A DNA stretch of 64,000 nt from Chloroflexota bacterium (GTDB lineage: Bacteria; Chloroflexota; Anaerolineae; UBA4142; SHND01). Positions 41,951-50,749 of the stretch are shown in pieces; the first letter of the stretch is position 1; every line of letters starts with the position of its first letter. The position numbers were made by a program, and so were the translations under genes. Under the pieces are notes generated by a model. That model was not told the DNA's origin, searched no databases, and was given only the letters and a program-made list of their open reading frames with translations. The stretch covers positions 62,001 to 126,000 of the forward strand of contig SHND01000054.1 in NCBI GenBank assembly GCA_004295045.1, read 5' to 3'.

Positions 41951-41983
41951 ATAAAGTCAGTTCGTATTGCGAACTGACTTTAT
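41951..41983 (-). terminator. Terminator of the PotD-like gene
   Basis: Perfect 14-bp stem ATAAAGTCAGTTCG / CGAACTGACTTTAT with loop TATTG, ten bases beyond the stop at 41993. Confidence 0.85.
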
Positions 41984-41992
41984 TGTTACCCG

Positions 41993-43300
41993 CTATCTTC
42001 CTCCGATTACTGCGACGAAATTCGTCACCCACTCATGGTACGGCACACATTCCGTTTGCGTTTCGCATTTTGCTGTCGGCGTGCGCCAGAACCAGATCTG
42101 GTCGAAATTTTCAAAACCATTCGTCGCGCAGCCCGTGTCAGTTAACAGGGCGTTGCCTTTGCACGCGGCGGGAACGGCTGGCACACTCCCGAACCACGCG
42201 GCGAGATCGCCTTGCAGTTTTGGATTGAGCGACCATTCCATCCATTTGTATGCGCAGTTCGGATGCTGCGCTTCGATGCTCAGCATTGTCGTATCCGCCC
42301 AGCCCGTCGCGCCTTCTGCAGGAATCGTGCTGGAGATGGGTTGCTTGTTTGCTTGCAAGAGATTGACTTGAAAGGGCCAGGAGGAGGAGACGACGAATCC
42401 TTCGTTTGTGAAATCATCCGTTTGCACAATTGCATCATGCCAATAGCGTCCGACGATTTGGCGTTGTTGGCGCAAGAGTTCGATCGCCGCGTTAAACTGA
42501 TCGCGATTCAACTCGTACGGATTCTTGATGCCAAGTTCGGGCTTGGTCTTCATCAAATATAACGCAGCATCCGCAACGTAAATCGGTCCGTCGTACGCTT
42601 GTACGCGCCCTTTGTTCGATTTGCCATCCGGCAGTTTTTGTTCCTCAAAGACAACGTTCCATGATTTCGGCGCTTCTTTGAACGTATTCGTGTTGTACAT
42701 CAAAACGTTCGGACCCCATTGATATGGCACGCCGTAATGTTTGCCATTGACTGTGTGCCACGGCGCGTTTTGCAGCCGTTCATCCACCGTATTCCACGAG
42801 GGAATCAGCGCCGGATTGATTTCTTGTACGCGTCCACCGGCGATGAGGCGATTGCTCGCGTCGCCTGACGCGGTGACAAGATCAAAACCGCCTTCGTTCA
42901 TTAACGCGACCATTTCGTCCGAAGTCGCGGCGCTCTTGACGGTCACTTTGCAGCCCGTGTCTTTTTCGAACTGCGTGACCCAGTCATAGTTCTTGTCCGT
43001 CTCTCCCCGTTCGATGTAACCGGGCCACGCGACGATAGCGACTTCGCCTTCGCCCGGACCAATTTCGGTTTTCATTGCGCCCGCAGGCACGGCAGTCGGA
43101 GCTTGAACGACAACCGTTTCCTGAGCCACAACGGTTTCCTTTACCGTCGAAACAACGGTTTGTGGCACCGCGACCGTCTCCTTGACTTCGACGACGACGG
43201 TTTGGACAACCGGTGGTGGCGCTGTCGCAGGCGCGCCACATGCCAAAAGCGCAATCACCAAAAGCGCAAAGGTTGCGCCCAGTAGTACGTGATATTTCAT
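41993..43300 (-). CDS. potD: PotD-like extracellular substrate-binding lipoprotein
   Basis: 435 residues starting at 43300, with AAGGAGGAGGGGAG directly upstream; the frame above that point is non-coding. Lipobox LLACG (Cys20), then a repetitive Val/Thr-rich linker (VVQTVVVEVKETV repeated with variations over about 45 residues), a feature common in Chloroflexota binding proteins. The bilobed domain (IVAWPGYIERGETDKN, FEKDTGCKVTVK, GGFDLVTASGD, VPYQWGPNVLMYN, WMEWSLNPKLQ) belongs to the spermidine/putrescine and related family. It is monocistronic; the operon at 32-36 kb that lacks its own binding protein may use it. Confidence 0.85.
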   Translation of the reverse strand: MKYHVLLGATFALLVIALLACGAPATAPPPVVQTVVVEVKETVAVPQTVVSTVKETVVAQETVVVQAPTAVPAGAMKTEIGPGEGEVAIVAWPGYIERGETDKNYDWVTQFEKDTGCKVTVKSAATSDEMVALMNEGGFDLVTASGDASNRLIAGGRVQEINPALIPSWNTVDERLQNAPWHTVNGKHYGVPYQWGPNVLMYNTNTFKEAPKSWNVVFEEQKLPDGKSNKGRVQAYDGPIYVADAALYLMKTKPELGIKNPYELNRDQFNAAIELLRQQRQIVGRYWHDAIVQTDDFTNEGFVVSSSWPFQVNLLQANKQPISSTIPAEGATGWADTTMLSIEAQHPNCAYKWMEWSLNPKLQGDLAAWFGSVPAVPAACKGNALLTDTGCATNGFENFDQIWFWRTPTAKCETQTECVPYHEWVTNFVAVIGGR

Positions 43301-43410
43301 CTCCCCTCCTCCTTGATGAATCTGTCGGTCAATCGCTTGACGCGAGTTTACTCGCAACGCGAGTATAGCATAACGTTTTTTGGCGCGTCAACGGGTTCAG
43401 AAATAGCAAG

Positions 43411-43446
43411 AGGCGCGCACAACGTCAACGCATGTCGTGCGCGCCT
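43411..43446 (-). terminator. Hairpin after the aldehyde:ferredoxin oxidoreductase gene
   Basis: Stem AGGCGCGCAC / GTGCGCGCCT, 10 bp, loop AACGTCAACGCATGTC. It follows the stop at 43469. Only a weak T tract is present downstream on the - strand. Confidence 0.6.
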
Positions 43447-43468
43447 CCTGTAATCGGCGTGGCAAATT

Positions 43469-45421
43469 TCAAATTCCGATCGCGTCCGCCACCCAACCGA
43501 TGCCCAATTCTTCCAATTTCGCGCGGGTTGGAATGCCCGTTTCTACATCCCAGCCGCTCATCGCATAGTACGCGTCTTTGGCTTGCTCCAATTCCTCGTG
43601 TCCAAGTTTTACGCCGTCGGTTGCGCCGCCTTTCAGCTCTTTGAATAATTTTTTCGGCAGCGTGTCGTCCTTACGGTCAATGCCTTCGCGCGCGTTGAAT
43701 GCGCGCAGCATGTTTAAACGTCGTTCGCCCGCCTTCATGTATTCGTACAAGGAATAGTTCCAGCCCGTCGTCGCTCGAATCAAATCCACCGCGTGACTTG
43801 GACCGTATAACGTCCACGCGGGACCGAAAACGAATTGGCACAAACCAAAGGTGTCGAGTCCCGAATAAAAATGCTGGGTCACGAGCGCAAAGCGCACCTT
43901 TTCGTTCGTCAGTGAACGCTGCGCCTGCGGTTCGTACAAGCCGAGTTGCTGCAAACGTTCCATGTACAAATCGCTTGTGTTGCCTTCTTCATACATCGGG
44001 TCGTGTTCGGAGGATTGATGGTCTGCGCCGAATGGATTGACTGCGTAAATCAAGCCGAGCGAACGTTTCGCTTGCGGCATGTGCGCGGGCAATTCTTGCT
44101 TCTTGCTCGCGACAACCAAATCTGTCGCGCCGTCGCCAATTTTTTGCGCGGCGCGCGCCGAACCTTCGGCGAGCATTTCGCCCAACGGCGTCGCGCGCGT
44201 GAGCATCTCTTTCAACACTTGAATCATCGCTGCCGCGTTGCCATAGCGCAATTCGATGCCGCCGGTGTCCGCGCTCGACAAAATTTCATGTTCGTAACAA
44301 TCCATCGCAAACGCAATCGTCGCGCCCGCGCTGATGGTGTCCACGCCGTACTCGTTGCACATTTGCGACGCGAGCGAGACCGCTTGCAAATCGTCCACGC
44401 CGCAGTACGAGCCGAACGTCGAGAGCGTTTCATATTCCGGTCCGCCGTAATGTCCTTCGATTTTGATCCCTTTCCATTCGCCCTCTGCCACGCGTTTGCA
44501 GCGCACCGAACACGCGTAGCACGAATCACGTCCCACCGTATTTTGACGCCCCTCTTTCCATCCCTTGAGCATCGTATCGTATAACGTCTCGCCCGAAATT
44601 TTTTCCCAGCCGTGAAAATCGCCGCTGTCGTAATTGTACGTAGGGAACGAGCCGATTGTGTTTTGATATGAAACTACATTTGCGGTGCCGTATTTTGCGA
44701 GCGACGCCATATCAGGATTGTCGGGTTGAAGTTTCGGACCCATTTTCGTCAATTCATTAATCGCTTTCGGGTCTGCCCACTGAATTGATTTCGCCCCTTT
44801 TGTTCCGCGCACAACTACCGCTTTTAAATTTTTCGAGCCCATCACTGCGCCGAGTCCGGTGCGTCCGTTGGCGCGCGTCGCCATGTTGATGATTGCGGCA
44901 AAGCGCACCAACTTTTCGCCCGCGATGCCGCACTGCGCGATTTCAATCTCTTTGTCGCCCAATTCTTTTTTCAGCAGCTCTTCCACTTGGTGCGTCGTCT
45001 TGCCCCACAAATGGCGCGCGTCGCGCAGCTCTACCACGCCGTCGCGAATGTACAAATACATCGGATGTGGCGCGCGGCCGCGAAAAATAATCGCGTCGTA
45101 CCCCGCGAATTTCATTTCGGCGGGAAAATAGCCGCCGCACTGCGAATCGCCAATTGCGTCCGTCAAAGGCGATTTGGCGTTTGCCATCATGCGCGATTGC
45201 CCCGAAACGGGCGCGCCCGTGAGCGGACTCAACGCAAAGGTCAAAATGTTTTCGGGGCTGAACGCGTCCACATGCGCGGGCATATCTCTCAAGATATGAT
45301 ACATGCCCAGCGCGCTGCCGCCGCCGTACATGCGATAAAAGGCGTCACTTGGTTCATCTACTTCGTGAACGCGCTTGGTAAGATTGACGTGCAAAATTTT
45401 TCCGTTGTAACCATATGGCAT
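43469..45421 (-). CDS. Aldehyde:ferredoxin oxidoreductase (tungsten/molybdenum)
   Basis: A 650-residue cytosolic enzyme that oxidises aldehydes to carboxylic acids with ferredoxin as acceptor, using a tungsto- or molybdo-bispterin. The N-terminal pterin domain (KILHVNLTKRVHEV, YGGGSALGMYHILRD, PLTGAPVSGQSRMM) and the [4Fe-4S] ligands C301, C304, C308 (DSCYACSVRC) and C528 (FGLCQF) are all present. The metal specificity and the aldehyde cannot be read. Start at the ATG 45421 (MPYGYNG); an upstream start would lie within a leader hairpin. Pterin formation begins with MoaA, also in the window. Confidence 0.92.
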   Translation of the reverse strand: MPYGYNGKILHVNLTKRVHEVDEPSDAFYRMYGGGSALGMYHILRDMPAHVDAFSPENILTFALSPLTGAPVSGQSRMMANAKSPLTDAIGDSQCGGYFPAEMKFAGYDAIIFRGRAPHPMYLYIRDGVVELRDARHLWGKTTHQVEELLKKELGDKEIEIAQCGIAGEKLVRFAAIINMATRANGRTGLGAVMGSKNLKAVVVRGTKGAKSIQWADPKAINELTKMGPKLQPDNPDMASLAKYGTANVVSYQNTIGSFPTYNYDSGDFHGWEKISGETLYDTMLKGWKEGRQNTVGRDSCYACSVRCKRVAEGEWKGIKIEGHYGGPEYETLSTFGSYCGVDDLQAVSLASQMCNEYGVDTISAGATIAFAMDCYEHEILSSADTGGIELRYGNAAAMIQVLKEMLTRATPLGEMLAEGSARAAQKIGDGATDLVVASKKQELPAHMPQAKRSLGLIYAVNPFGADHQSSEHDPMYEEGNTSDLYMERLQQLGLYEPQAQRSLTNEKVRFALVTQHFYSGLDTFGLCQFVFGPAWTLYGPSHAVDLIRATTGWNYSLYEYMKAGERRLNMLRAFNAREGIDRKDDTLPKKLFKELKGGATDGVKLGHEELEQAKDAYYAMSGWDVETGIPTRAKLEELGIGWVADAIGI

Positions 45422-45435
45422 AAGACATCGAGAAA

Positions 45436-45470
45436 AGCAGCGAGACAAATTTCAAATTTGTCCCACTGCT
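45436..45470 (-). promoter_or_regulatory. Leader hairpin in front of the oxidoreductase gene
   Basis: On the - strand AGCAGTGGGACAAATTT / AAATTTGTCTCGCTGCT pairs with two mismatches and is followed by TTTTC, ending about 15 bases before the ATG. It resembles an intrinsic terminator placed in a leader, as in attenuation, or it ends read-through from the BI-1 side. Confidence 0.5.
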
Positions 45471-45530
45471 CGATCATTACATGCTTGGTGAGATGTTATC
45501 TGCAAAGAGGTGCCATTGCCGGAATAAAAA

Positions 45531-45585
45531 ACCCGAAGGGTTGTGGTGCGAATGTTGCATGTGCATTTCGCAAGACCCTTCGGGT
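45531..45585 (-). terminator. Terminator of the BI-1 gene
   Basis: ACCCGAAGGGT (45531-45541) and ACCCTTCGGGT (45575-45585) with an inner TGCGAA/TTCGCA pairing; TTTTTTATT follows on the - strand. Confidence 0.85.
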
Positions 45586-45600
45586 ATTATGTTTTGATTT

Positions 45601-46311
45601 TTAGCGTCGTCCGAAAATGCGCAAAAGGAACATGAACAGGTTGATAAAATCGAGATACAGGATCAGGGCGCCCATGATGGATGCTTTGCTGCCCTGTTCG
45701 GAATTGACATCCACTTGCGTCGCCATCTGCTTTAATTTTTGCGAGTCGCGCGCGATCAAGACGACAAAGATCAGGACGCCGGCAATGGAAATGACCCAAT
45801 ACAATGCTTCACTGCGTAGAAAGAAATTGATAAGCGATGCAATGATTATTCCAATCAACGCGACGATCGCGATGTTGCCCGCTTTGGTCAAATCCCGCCC
45901 CGTTGTGAAACCGATAATACTCAGCACGCCGAACAAGCCCGCCGTTGCGACAAAGGTCGACGCGATGGATGTCTGCGTGTATGCCATAAAGATGCTGGCA
46001 AACACGATGCCCGTTAGTGCGGCATAGGCGAAAAAGATGAGCATCGCAACCGGAGTGGAAAGGCGTTGAATCGCTGCCGACAAGGCAACGACAAGCACCA
46101 ACTGACCGATAAACAACCCGAGCGAAATCCACGGATTCGCGAAAAAGAACTCTCTCAGCGTTGGGCTGTTATATACGGTCCACGCGACGACGGCGGTTAC
46201 GGACAGTGCGACAAGCATCCACAAATAAACGCGCGGCATGAACTTTCGGAACGCTTGTTCCTGTTCTGCCAGCGACATTTGATTCATGGGTTGATTCATT
46301 GGTTGATTCAT
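45601..46311 (-). CDS. Bax inhibitor-1 / YccA family membrane protein
   Basis: 236 residues with seven hydrophobic segments starting at YLWMLVALSVTAVVAWTVY; the family motifs TPVAMLIFFAYAALTGIV and GNIAIVALIGIIIASLINFF are clear. The N-terminus MNQPMNQPMNQM is a 12-bp tandem repeat. Bacterial BI-1 relatives such as YccA and YetJ are pH-sensitive calcium leak channels or inhibit FtsH; which applies here is open. GGAGG precedes the start by 7 bases. The hicA stop is only 16 bases upstream, so it is probably in the hicBA transcript. A terminator follows. Confidence 0.9.
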   Translation of the reverse strand: MNQPMNQPMNQMSLAEQEQAFRKFMPRVYLWMLVALSVTAVVAWTVYNSPTLREFFFANPWISLGLFIGQLVLVVALSAAIQRLSTPVAMLIFFAYAALTGIVFASIFMAYTQTSIASTFVATAGLFGVLSIIGFTTGRDLTKAGNIAIVALIGIIIASLINFFLRSEALYWVISIAGVLIFVVLIARDSQKLKQMATQVDVNSEQGSKASIMGALILYLDFINLFMFLLRIFGRR

Positions 46312-46327
46312 AATATTCCTCCTGAAA

Positions 46328-46555
46328 TTACTTTAGCTTTTCCCATTCGTTGCGGTCAATCCCGGCTTGCCGTAGGATGCGTGCTAACAAGCTGCGACCA
46401 ATTTCGCCTTCATGCGGATTGGGAAGATAAACTCTTGTATTGTCCTTGATCATATATTCGTGATTGCCGCCCGGGCGAGGACCTTCAAATCCGAATTGGC
46501 GTAAATGGTAAATGAGGTCCTTGCGTTTGATGGGTCCGAACTTGGGTATGGTCAG
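46328..46555 (-). CDS. hicA: HicA toxin (type II TA), CTG start
   Basis: 75 residues: TIPKFGPIKRKDLIYHLRQFGF, EGPRPGGNHEYMIKDN, VYLPNPHEGEIGRSLLARILRQAGI. The mRNA-interferase fold (dsRBD-like) with the catalytic His in GGNHEYM is intact. No ATG, GTG or TTG exists in frame: the upstream in-frame stop is 27 bases before the CTG at 46555, which overlaps the hicB TGA (GTCTGACC). Translation must begin at CTG or another rare codon and is probably coupled to hicB. Toxin follows antitoxin, the reverse of the common hicAB order. Confidence 0.75.
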   Translation of the reverse strand: MTIPKFGPIKRKDLIYHLRQFGFEGPRPGGNHEYMIKDNTRVYLPNPHEGEIGRSLLARILRQAGIDRNEWEKLK

Positions 46556-46794
46556 ACTGCTATTTCCCGTTGATTCAAATCAATTCCATCCACAATTGGG
46601 AGTGGATGCCCAAGTTGCAATCCCAAAAGTATCCATCCTTCCAGAACACTTTTGAGTTCTTCCCGACACGCTTCCAATGTTTTTTGATTCGCAAATACGC
46701 CCTGCAGGTGAGGGATCTCGGCGTAATAGGTGCCATCCTCCAAGATTTCATACATTGCATGTCGCATTGCTGCGCGAATATATTCTGTCAGCAT
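46552..46794 (-). CDS. hicB: HicB antitoxin
   Basis: 80 residues starting at 46794, with GGAGG 5 bases upstream. The N-terminal part is the HicB partial RNase-H-like domain: YEILEDGTYYAEIPHLQGVFANQKTLEACREELKSVLEGW, ending IVDGIDLNQREIAV. The DNA-binding C-terminal domain of larger HicBs is absent. Binds and neutralises HicA; 4-bp overlap with hicA. Confidence 0.88.
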   Translation of the reverse strand: MLTEYIRAAMRHAMYEILEDGTYYAEIPHLQGVFANQKTLEACREELKSVLEGWILLGLQLGHPLPIVDGIDLNQREIAV

Positions 46795-46850
46795 CTTTAC
46801 CTCCCACCATATCACAATTCTACATCATCCCTGCGGCGCTTACAACTCAT

Positions 46851-47816
46851 TTACGCGAGGATCAATCGGATGAACGCGGGATCGTGATCGCTGGCGTCAC
46901 CGCCTACTTTTTTGCGGCGTTGAATCACTGCATCCGACACACGATTTGCCAATGCAGGACTGACCCAAATTTGATCGAATAGTTCAAACCGCGCGGGTTT
47001 GCCTGATTCTTTGAAGCGATGCGTCCAAACGGGTGATGCGGGCGCGTCACTACCGCTGTAGGGCTGTGATTCACGCGCGTTTTGCAGCGCGTTGACCATT
47101 TTCAAATGCGGATTGCCGAGCATCGGCGCGAGAAATTCGGATTCGGGTCCGTCGTTCAAATCGCCGACGACGACAAAACGACCGTCCGGACGCGTTTGCG
47201 CGGCGATGATCTGCGCGGCGGCTTCGGCTTGCTGATGGCGTCGTGTGTTGTTTTGTTTGGCACATTCCACCGGATCTTCGCGAAAGGAACAAAAGTGACT
47301 CTTGAGATGGTGATTGAAAATAGTGACGAGCCGTTTTTTGCGGGCGGCATCCAAAATTTCAACTTGCGCCATGTCACGCGAAAAGACATTCGAGCCGGGA
47401 TTCGCGTGGTGCCGCGCAAAACGCCATGAAACCACTCCGCCAATCGGATAACGCGATAACAAGCCAACATCAATCAAGCGGCGGTCGTTGCCTTCCACCA
47501 GCACTTGATACGGAAAGCGATTGCCAAGTTCCTCGCGCGCAAATTGTTCAAGGACTTGGATATTTTCCACTTCTTGGACTGCCAGCACATCCAATTCCAT
47601 CGCGAGAATTCGCGCCGCGAGCGTGGCGCGTTCTGCGGCGGGCTTTTCCTTGACGAGGCGTCCTTCATTCGTACGAATCTCGAACTCGTTTTCGTTCTTG
47701 AAGAGATATTCGACGCCGCCGTTTTGATTTGGTTTAGCCAGCTGGCTGATACTCGCCTGAAAATTAAAGCGAGAAAAAAGGTTGTTTAAATTGAACGTGC
47801 CGATCTTGAGGTCCAT
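46851..47816 (-). CDS. Endonuclease/exonuclease/phosphatase family protein
   Basis: 321 residues, probably a metal-dependent phosphodiesterase or DNase. Start at 47816 (MDLKIGTFN) with AAGGAGG 6 bases upstream. EEP motifs: GTFNLNNLFSRF, LAVQEVENIQ (catalytic Glu), a VGDLNDGPESEF segment (Asp/Asn pair) and SDHDPAFIRL (terminal His-Asp). No signal peptide and no second domain, so the substrate (DNA, RNA or inositol phosphate) is unknown. Downstream lies hicBA. Confidence 0.85.
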   Translation of the reverse strand: MDLKIGTFNLNNLFSRFNFQASISQLAKPNQNGGVEYLFKNENEFEIRTNEGRLVKEKPAAERATLAARILAMELDVLAVQEVENIQVLEQFAREELGNRFPYQVLVEGNDRRLIDVGLLSRYPIGGVVSWRFARHHANPGSNVFSRDMAQVEILDAARKKRLVTIFNHHLKSHFCSFREDPVECAKQNNTRRHQQAEAAAQIIAAQTRPDGRFVVVGDLNDGPESEFLAPMLGNPHLKMVNALQNARESQPYSGSDAPASPVWTHRFKESGKPARFELFDQIWVSPALANRVSDAVIQRRKKVGGDASDHDPAFIRLILA

Positions 47817-47960
47817 CAAACCTCCTTTATTCGCAGTCAACTGTATGTGTTGGAAGCGCTTTTCGCCTTACCAACAACCGACGCCGATTGGCGTTTCGAT
47901 GCGGCGATGCAACTCGTGCGAAGGGGAACCGCGCGCTGCTGTAACTAACGTCGCGGCGCG

Positions 47961-48230
47961 TTAAATTCCGACTGCTGCCAAGTCATCCAACACGGTACGA
48001 ATTGCCGTCGAAAGTTTTGGGTGATCCACATCCAGATCAACCAGCGCGAGATTGAGACGTTCGCCGAGTGATTGATAGTCCGGGGCATGATCCGCATCCG
48101 GTTGTTCGACCATTGGCGAGACATCTTGTTTCAAGGCAGCCACCGTGGCTTGCGTTTTTTCCGTTGGTTCGGTTTGCTGCAATTCGGTGTTGAGGTCATT
48201 CAATGATTTGTTGAGATTCGAGTTTTCCAT
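47961..48230 (-). CDS. DUF4404 protein
   Basis: 89 residues, acidic, predicted all-helical with no TM; DYQSLGERLNLALVDLDVDHPKLSTAIRTVLDDLAAVGI matches the short DUF4404 pattern of unknown function. The N-terminal half (SLNDLNTELQQTEPTEKTQ) is likely disordered. On the same strand as pepF, 19 bases after its stop. Confidence 0.7.
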   Translation of the reverse strand: MENSNLNKSLNDLNTELQQTEPTEKTQATVAALKQDVSPMVEQPDADHAPDYQSLGERLNLALVDLDVDHPKLSTAIRTVLDDLAAVGI

Positions 48231-48248
48231 GTTATCTGTTGCCTCTGG

Positions 48249-50054
48249 TTAGCCGACCAATTCTTCTAATTGGTCTACGTATCCTGCCAGAACTTGAAAG
48301 GCGGCTTGAACAGGTTCGGGTTGTGACAAATCAACCCCTGCATCGCGAAGTGCATCGAGCGGATACTTGCTGTTGCCGGCGCGCAAGAAACCAATATAGT
48401 CTTGAACTGCGTTCGGGGTGCCGCTCAGGATGCGTTTTGATAACGCGTTCGCGCCCGAAATCCCCGTTGCGTATTGAAACACATAATAATCCGCGTACAA
48501 ATGCCCAAACGTCGCCCAAGTGATCCCGTCGCGCAGGCGGTCAGTTTGCAAATCATTGCCGTACCCTTCGGCGAACAAATCGGCGCAGAGCTCGTTCAAG
48601 CTGTCTGCGGTCAATGCGTCACCACGCTCGACGCGTTCGTGGGCTTCTAGTTCAAAGCGCGCCAGCGTTGGCATGATGAAAAAGTAGCGGTGAAAATTAC
48701 TCATTGCTTCTTGCAGAATTTGCATGCGAAAATCGCGGTCGGTGACTTGATTCAACAAGTGCGCGCGTACCATCGCCTGATGAAAATTCGACGCTACTTC
48801 GGCTACAAACAAACCATAATTGCTATACACAATGGGCTGTGTTTTCCAGGTATAGTACGAATGCATCGAGTGCCCAAATTCATGCGCGAGCGTCGAAAGC
48901 GCGGTAATGTTGTTGTCATAGCTCATCACAATGAACGGATGTGTCCCCGGTGTGCCGGCAGAAAAAGCGCCTTCGGTCTTGCCCTGATTTGGCATCGCGT
49001 CCACCCAACGCGCGTCGAGCGCGCCGTGCCGCACAATGTCAACATACTCTTTGCCCATCGGCGCCAAGCCCGCGCAAATGTATTCGACCGCTTGCTCGTA
49101 CGGAATGTGCGTGTATGCCTTGACCAGCGGCGCCCAAATATCGTACGTATGCAGCGAATCAACGCCCAATGCTTTTTTCCGCACGCGCCAATAGCGATGC
49201 CACGTCGGCAGATTCTTTTTGAACGTATCAATCAAATTGTGAAACACACTTGTGGGAATGTTTTGTTCGTCCATCGCCATCTCCAGCGTGCTGTTGAAAT
49301 GGCGGGCGTGCATTTGAAAAACATTTTGCTTGATGGATGTGGCAAGCTGCGCGGCGGATGTGTTTTTGAATTGCAGATACGCGTCGCGATAGTTTTCCCA
49401 GCCGCTGCGCCGCGCAGCGCGGTCGGCATCATCCAGCAAAGTGTAAACCGTGCCTTGCGCAACCTCGTGTTCAGCGCCGTGACTGTCACGCGCAGGCGCA
49501 AATTTCATATCCGCGCTCGTGAGCAGATCGTTTGCGTTGCGCGCCCCCGAAAAGGGATCGCCGAGCAAGCCCAAAAGTTCCTCCACTTCACTGGAACGAA
49601 CATGCTTTTGTTTGCGAAACAAGTTTGCGAAATATTGCGCGTAAATTTGCAGACGCGGCTCGCGTGTTAGCCATTCTTGGAGTGTCGCGTCTCCAATTGC
49701 AATGAGTTCGGGATCGAGAAACGCGACCGCCGCGTTCGCGCGTCCTGCCAAACTCAACACGCGTCCATACATCGCCGCCGCATTTTGGTCTTGCGTATCC
49801 ACTGCTTGTTTCAATGCGGCGTACACAAAGACAATGCCCGTGCGTTTTTGCAATTGCTGGATCATTTCGAGTGCATCCGCAAGAGTTTGCGGGCTGTCAG
49901 CAAGATGTTGACGAAATGGGTCGAGTTGCGCCAAGTCTGCGCTGAGCGCGTCAAATTCTTTTGCCCAGGCGGCTTGATCTGGGAAAACGCTCGCCTCGTC
50001 CCATTTGTATTTGGCGGGAATTTCAGTGCGGGTAGGTAAGGTGTTGGCGGACAA
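48249..50054 (-). CDS. pepF: Oligoendopeptidase F
   Basis: 601-residue cytosolic M3 zinc metallopeptidase that cuts peptides of about 7-17 residues. The active site HEFGH is in LAHEFGHSMHSYY (about residue 385), with the third ligand region ASNFHQAMVRAHLL. Length is normal. The start is a TTG at 50054 with AAGGAG six bases before. It is the last gene of a - strand group (I9-like, DUF433, DUF5615, PepF). Confidence 0.93.
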   Translation of the reverse strand: MSANTLPTRTEIPAKYKWDEASVFPDQAAWAKEFDALSADLAQLDPFRQHLADSPQTLADALEMIQQLQKRTGIVFVYAALKQAVDTQDQNAAAMYGRVLSLAGRANAAVAFLDPELIAIGDATLQEWLTREPRLQIYAQYFANLFRKQKHVRSSEVEELLGLLGDPFSGARNANDLLTSADMKFAPARDSHGAEHEVAQGTVYTLLDDADRAARRSGWENYRDAYLQFKNTSAAQLATSIKQNVFQMHARHFNSTLEMAMDEQNIPTSVFHNLIDTFKKNLPTWHRYWRVRKKALGVDSLHTYDIWAPLVKAYTHIPYEQAVEYICAGLAPMGKEYVDIVRHGALDARWVDAMPNQGKTEGAFSAGTPGTHPFIVMSYDNNITALSTLAHEFGHSMHSYYTWKTQPIVYSNYGLFVAEVASNFHQAMVRAHLLNQVTDRDFRMQILQEAMSNFHRYFFIMPTLARFELEAHERVERGDALTADSLNELCADLFAEGYGNDLQTDRLRDGITWATFGHLYADYYVFQYATGISGANALSKRILSGTPNAVQDYIGFLRAGNSKYPLDALRDAGVDLSQPEPVQAAFQVLAGYVDQLEELVG

Positions 50055-50072
50055 AGGATGCTCCTTACGAAA

Positions 50073-50420
50073 TTAGAGTGGGAGATAAATGGTGTTGTTC
50101 AAAATGTCTTGCATCGTGGCTGCGGAACAAATGATTTCAAGGTCGTTGATACATTCTTTGATAGATACTTCAAGTTGATGAGCATAGACAACGCCAAAGA
50201 ATTCGATGCCATTCCGCTGGCGATAACTCGCCTCCTTTAAGAAATCACGGTCACGCGTAAAGAGAATCCGTTGCAGTTCTAATGCGCGCTCCAAGAGCGC
50301 ATCATCCTCGTATTCTTTCGTTCCATCTACTTCCGTAGTCAAAACATCAATTCCACGCGCGCGTAATCCATCGGTAATGGCGCGAGGGACGTGATGGTCC
50401 ATGTACAAAGGAAATGACAT
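50073..50420 (-). CDS. DUF5615 PIN-like protein (putative toxin partner)
   Basis: 115 residues: MDHHVPRAITDGLRARGIDVLTTEVDG, then LLERALELQRILFTRDRDFLKEA. The D(x)NV-like acidic residues (MDHHV, TRDRDFL) resemble PIN-fold nuclease pockets, and proteins of this sort are encoded beside DUF433 antitoxins. ATG at 50420 follows directly after the DUF433 stop. Confidence 0.75.
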   Translation of the reverse strand: MSFPLYMDHHVPRAITDGLRARGIDVLTTEVDGTKEYEDDALLERALELQRILFTRDRDFLKEASYRQRNGIEFFGVVYAHQLEVSIKECINDLEIICSAATMQDILNNTIYLPL

Positions 50421-50732
50421 TTATTTGTATTTGATTGCGCGCAAGCGCTGAACAAACGGTGAAGCGACTCGGGCTTGACGTTGTGCTTGGACCCACGCGA
50501 GGTCTTGATCGATCTGTGCATCAAACTCTTGACGATTATCCCAATAATACGCGAGCGCAGAATAAACTTGGCCCATCGTCAAGTACGGATGTTGATATTG
50601 TAATTCTTCAGGGCTCCAACCGTATGCCAAATGATCCAATACAAGTTCAATCACCTTCATCGTCGTCCCACTTAGCATCGGTACGCCGTCATCATTCAAT
50701 TCCACATGAAAATAGGGTGTCATTACTGCCAT
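50421..50732 (-). CDS. DUF433 protein (putative antitoxin)
   Basis: 103 residues, start at 50732 with GAGGA 7 bases upstream. A winged or three-helix DNA-binding fold: GTTMKVIELVLDHLAYGWSPEELQYQHPYLTMGQVYSALAYYWDNRQEFD is a clear DUF433 pattern. Usually an antitoxin, and here followed immediately by DUF5615. Confidence 0.8.
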   Translation of the reverse strand: MAVMTPYFHVELNDDGVPMLSGTTMKVIELVLDHLAYGWSPEELQYQHPYLTMGQVYSALAYYWDNRQEFDAQIDQDLAWVQAQRQARVASPFVQRLRAIKYK

Positions 50733-50749
50733 AACATTCCTCGCGAATT

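Noticed and set aside
47841..47964. Short + strand frame (…VLEALFALPTTDADWRFDAAMQLV…) between the nuclease and DUF4404 genes
   Set aside because: No standard start with a ribosome binding site, no homologous family recognised and a length below 45 codons; most likely chance or a remnant.
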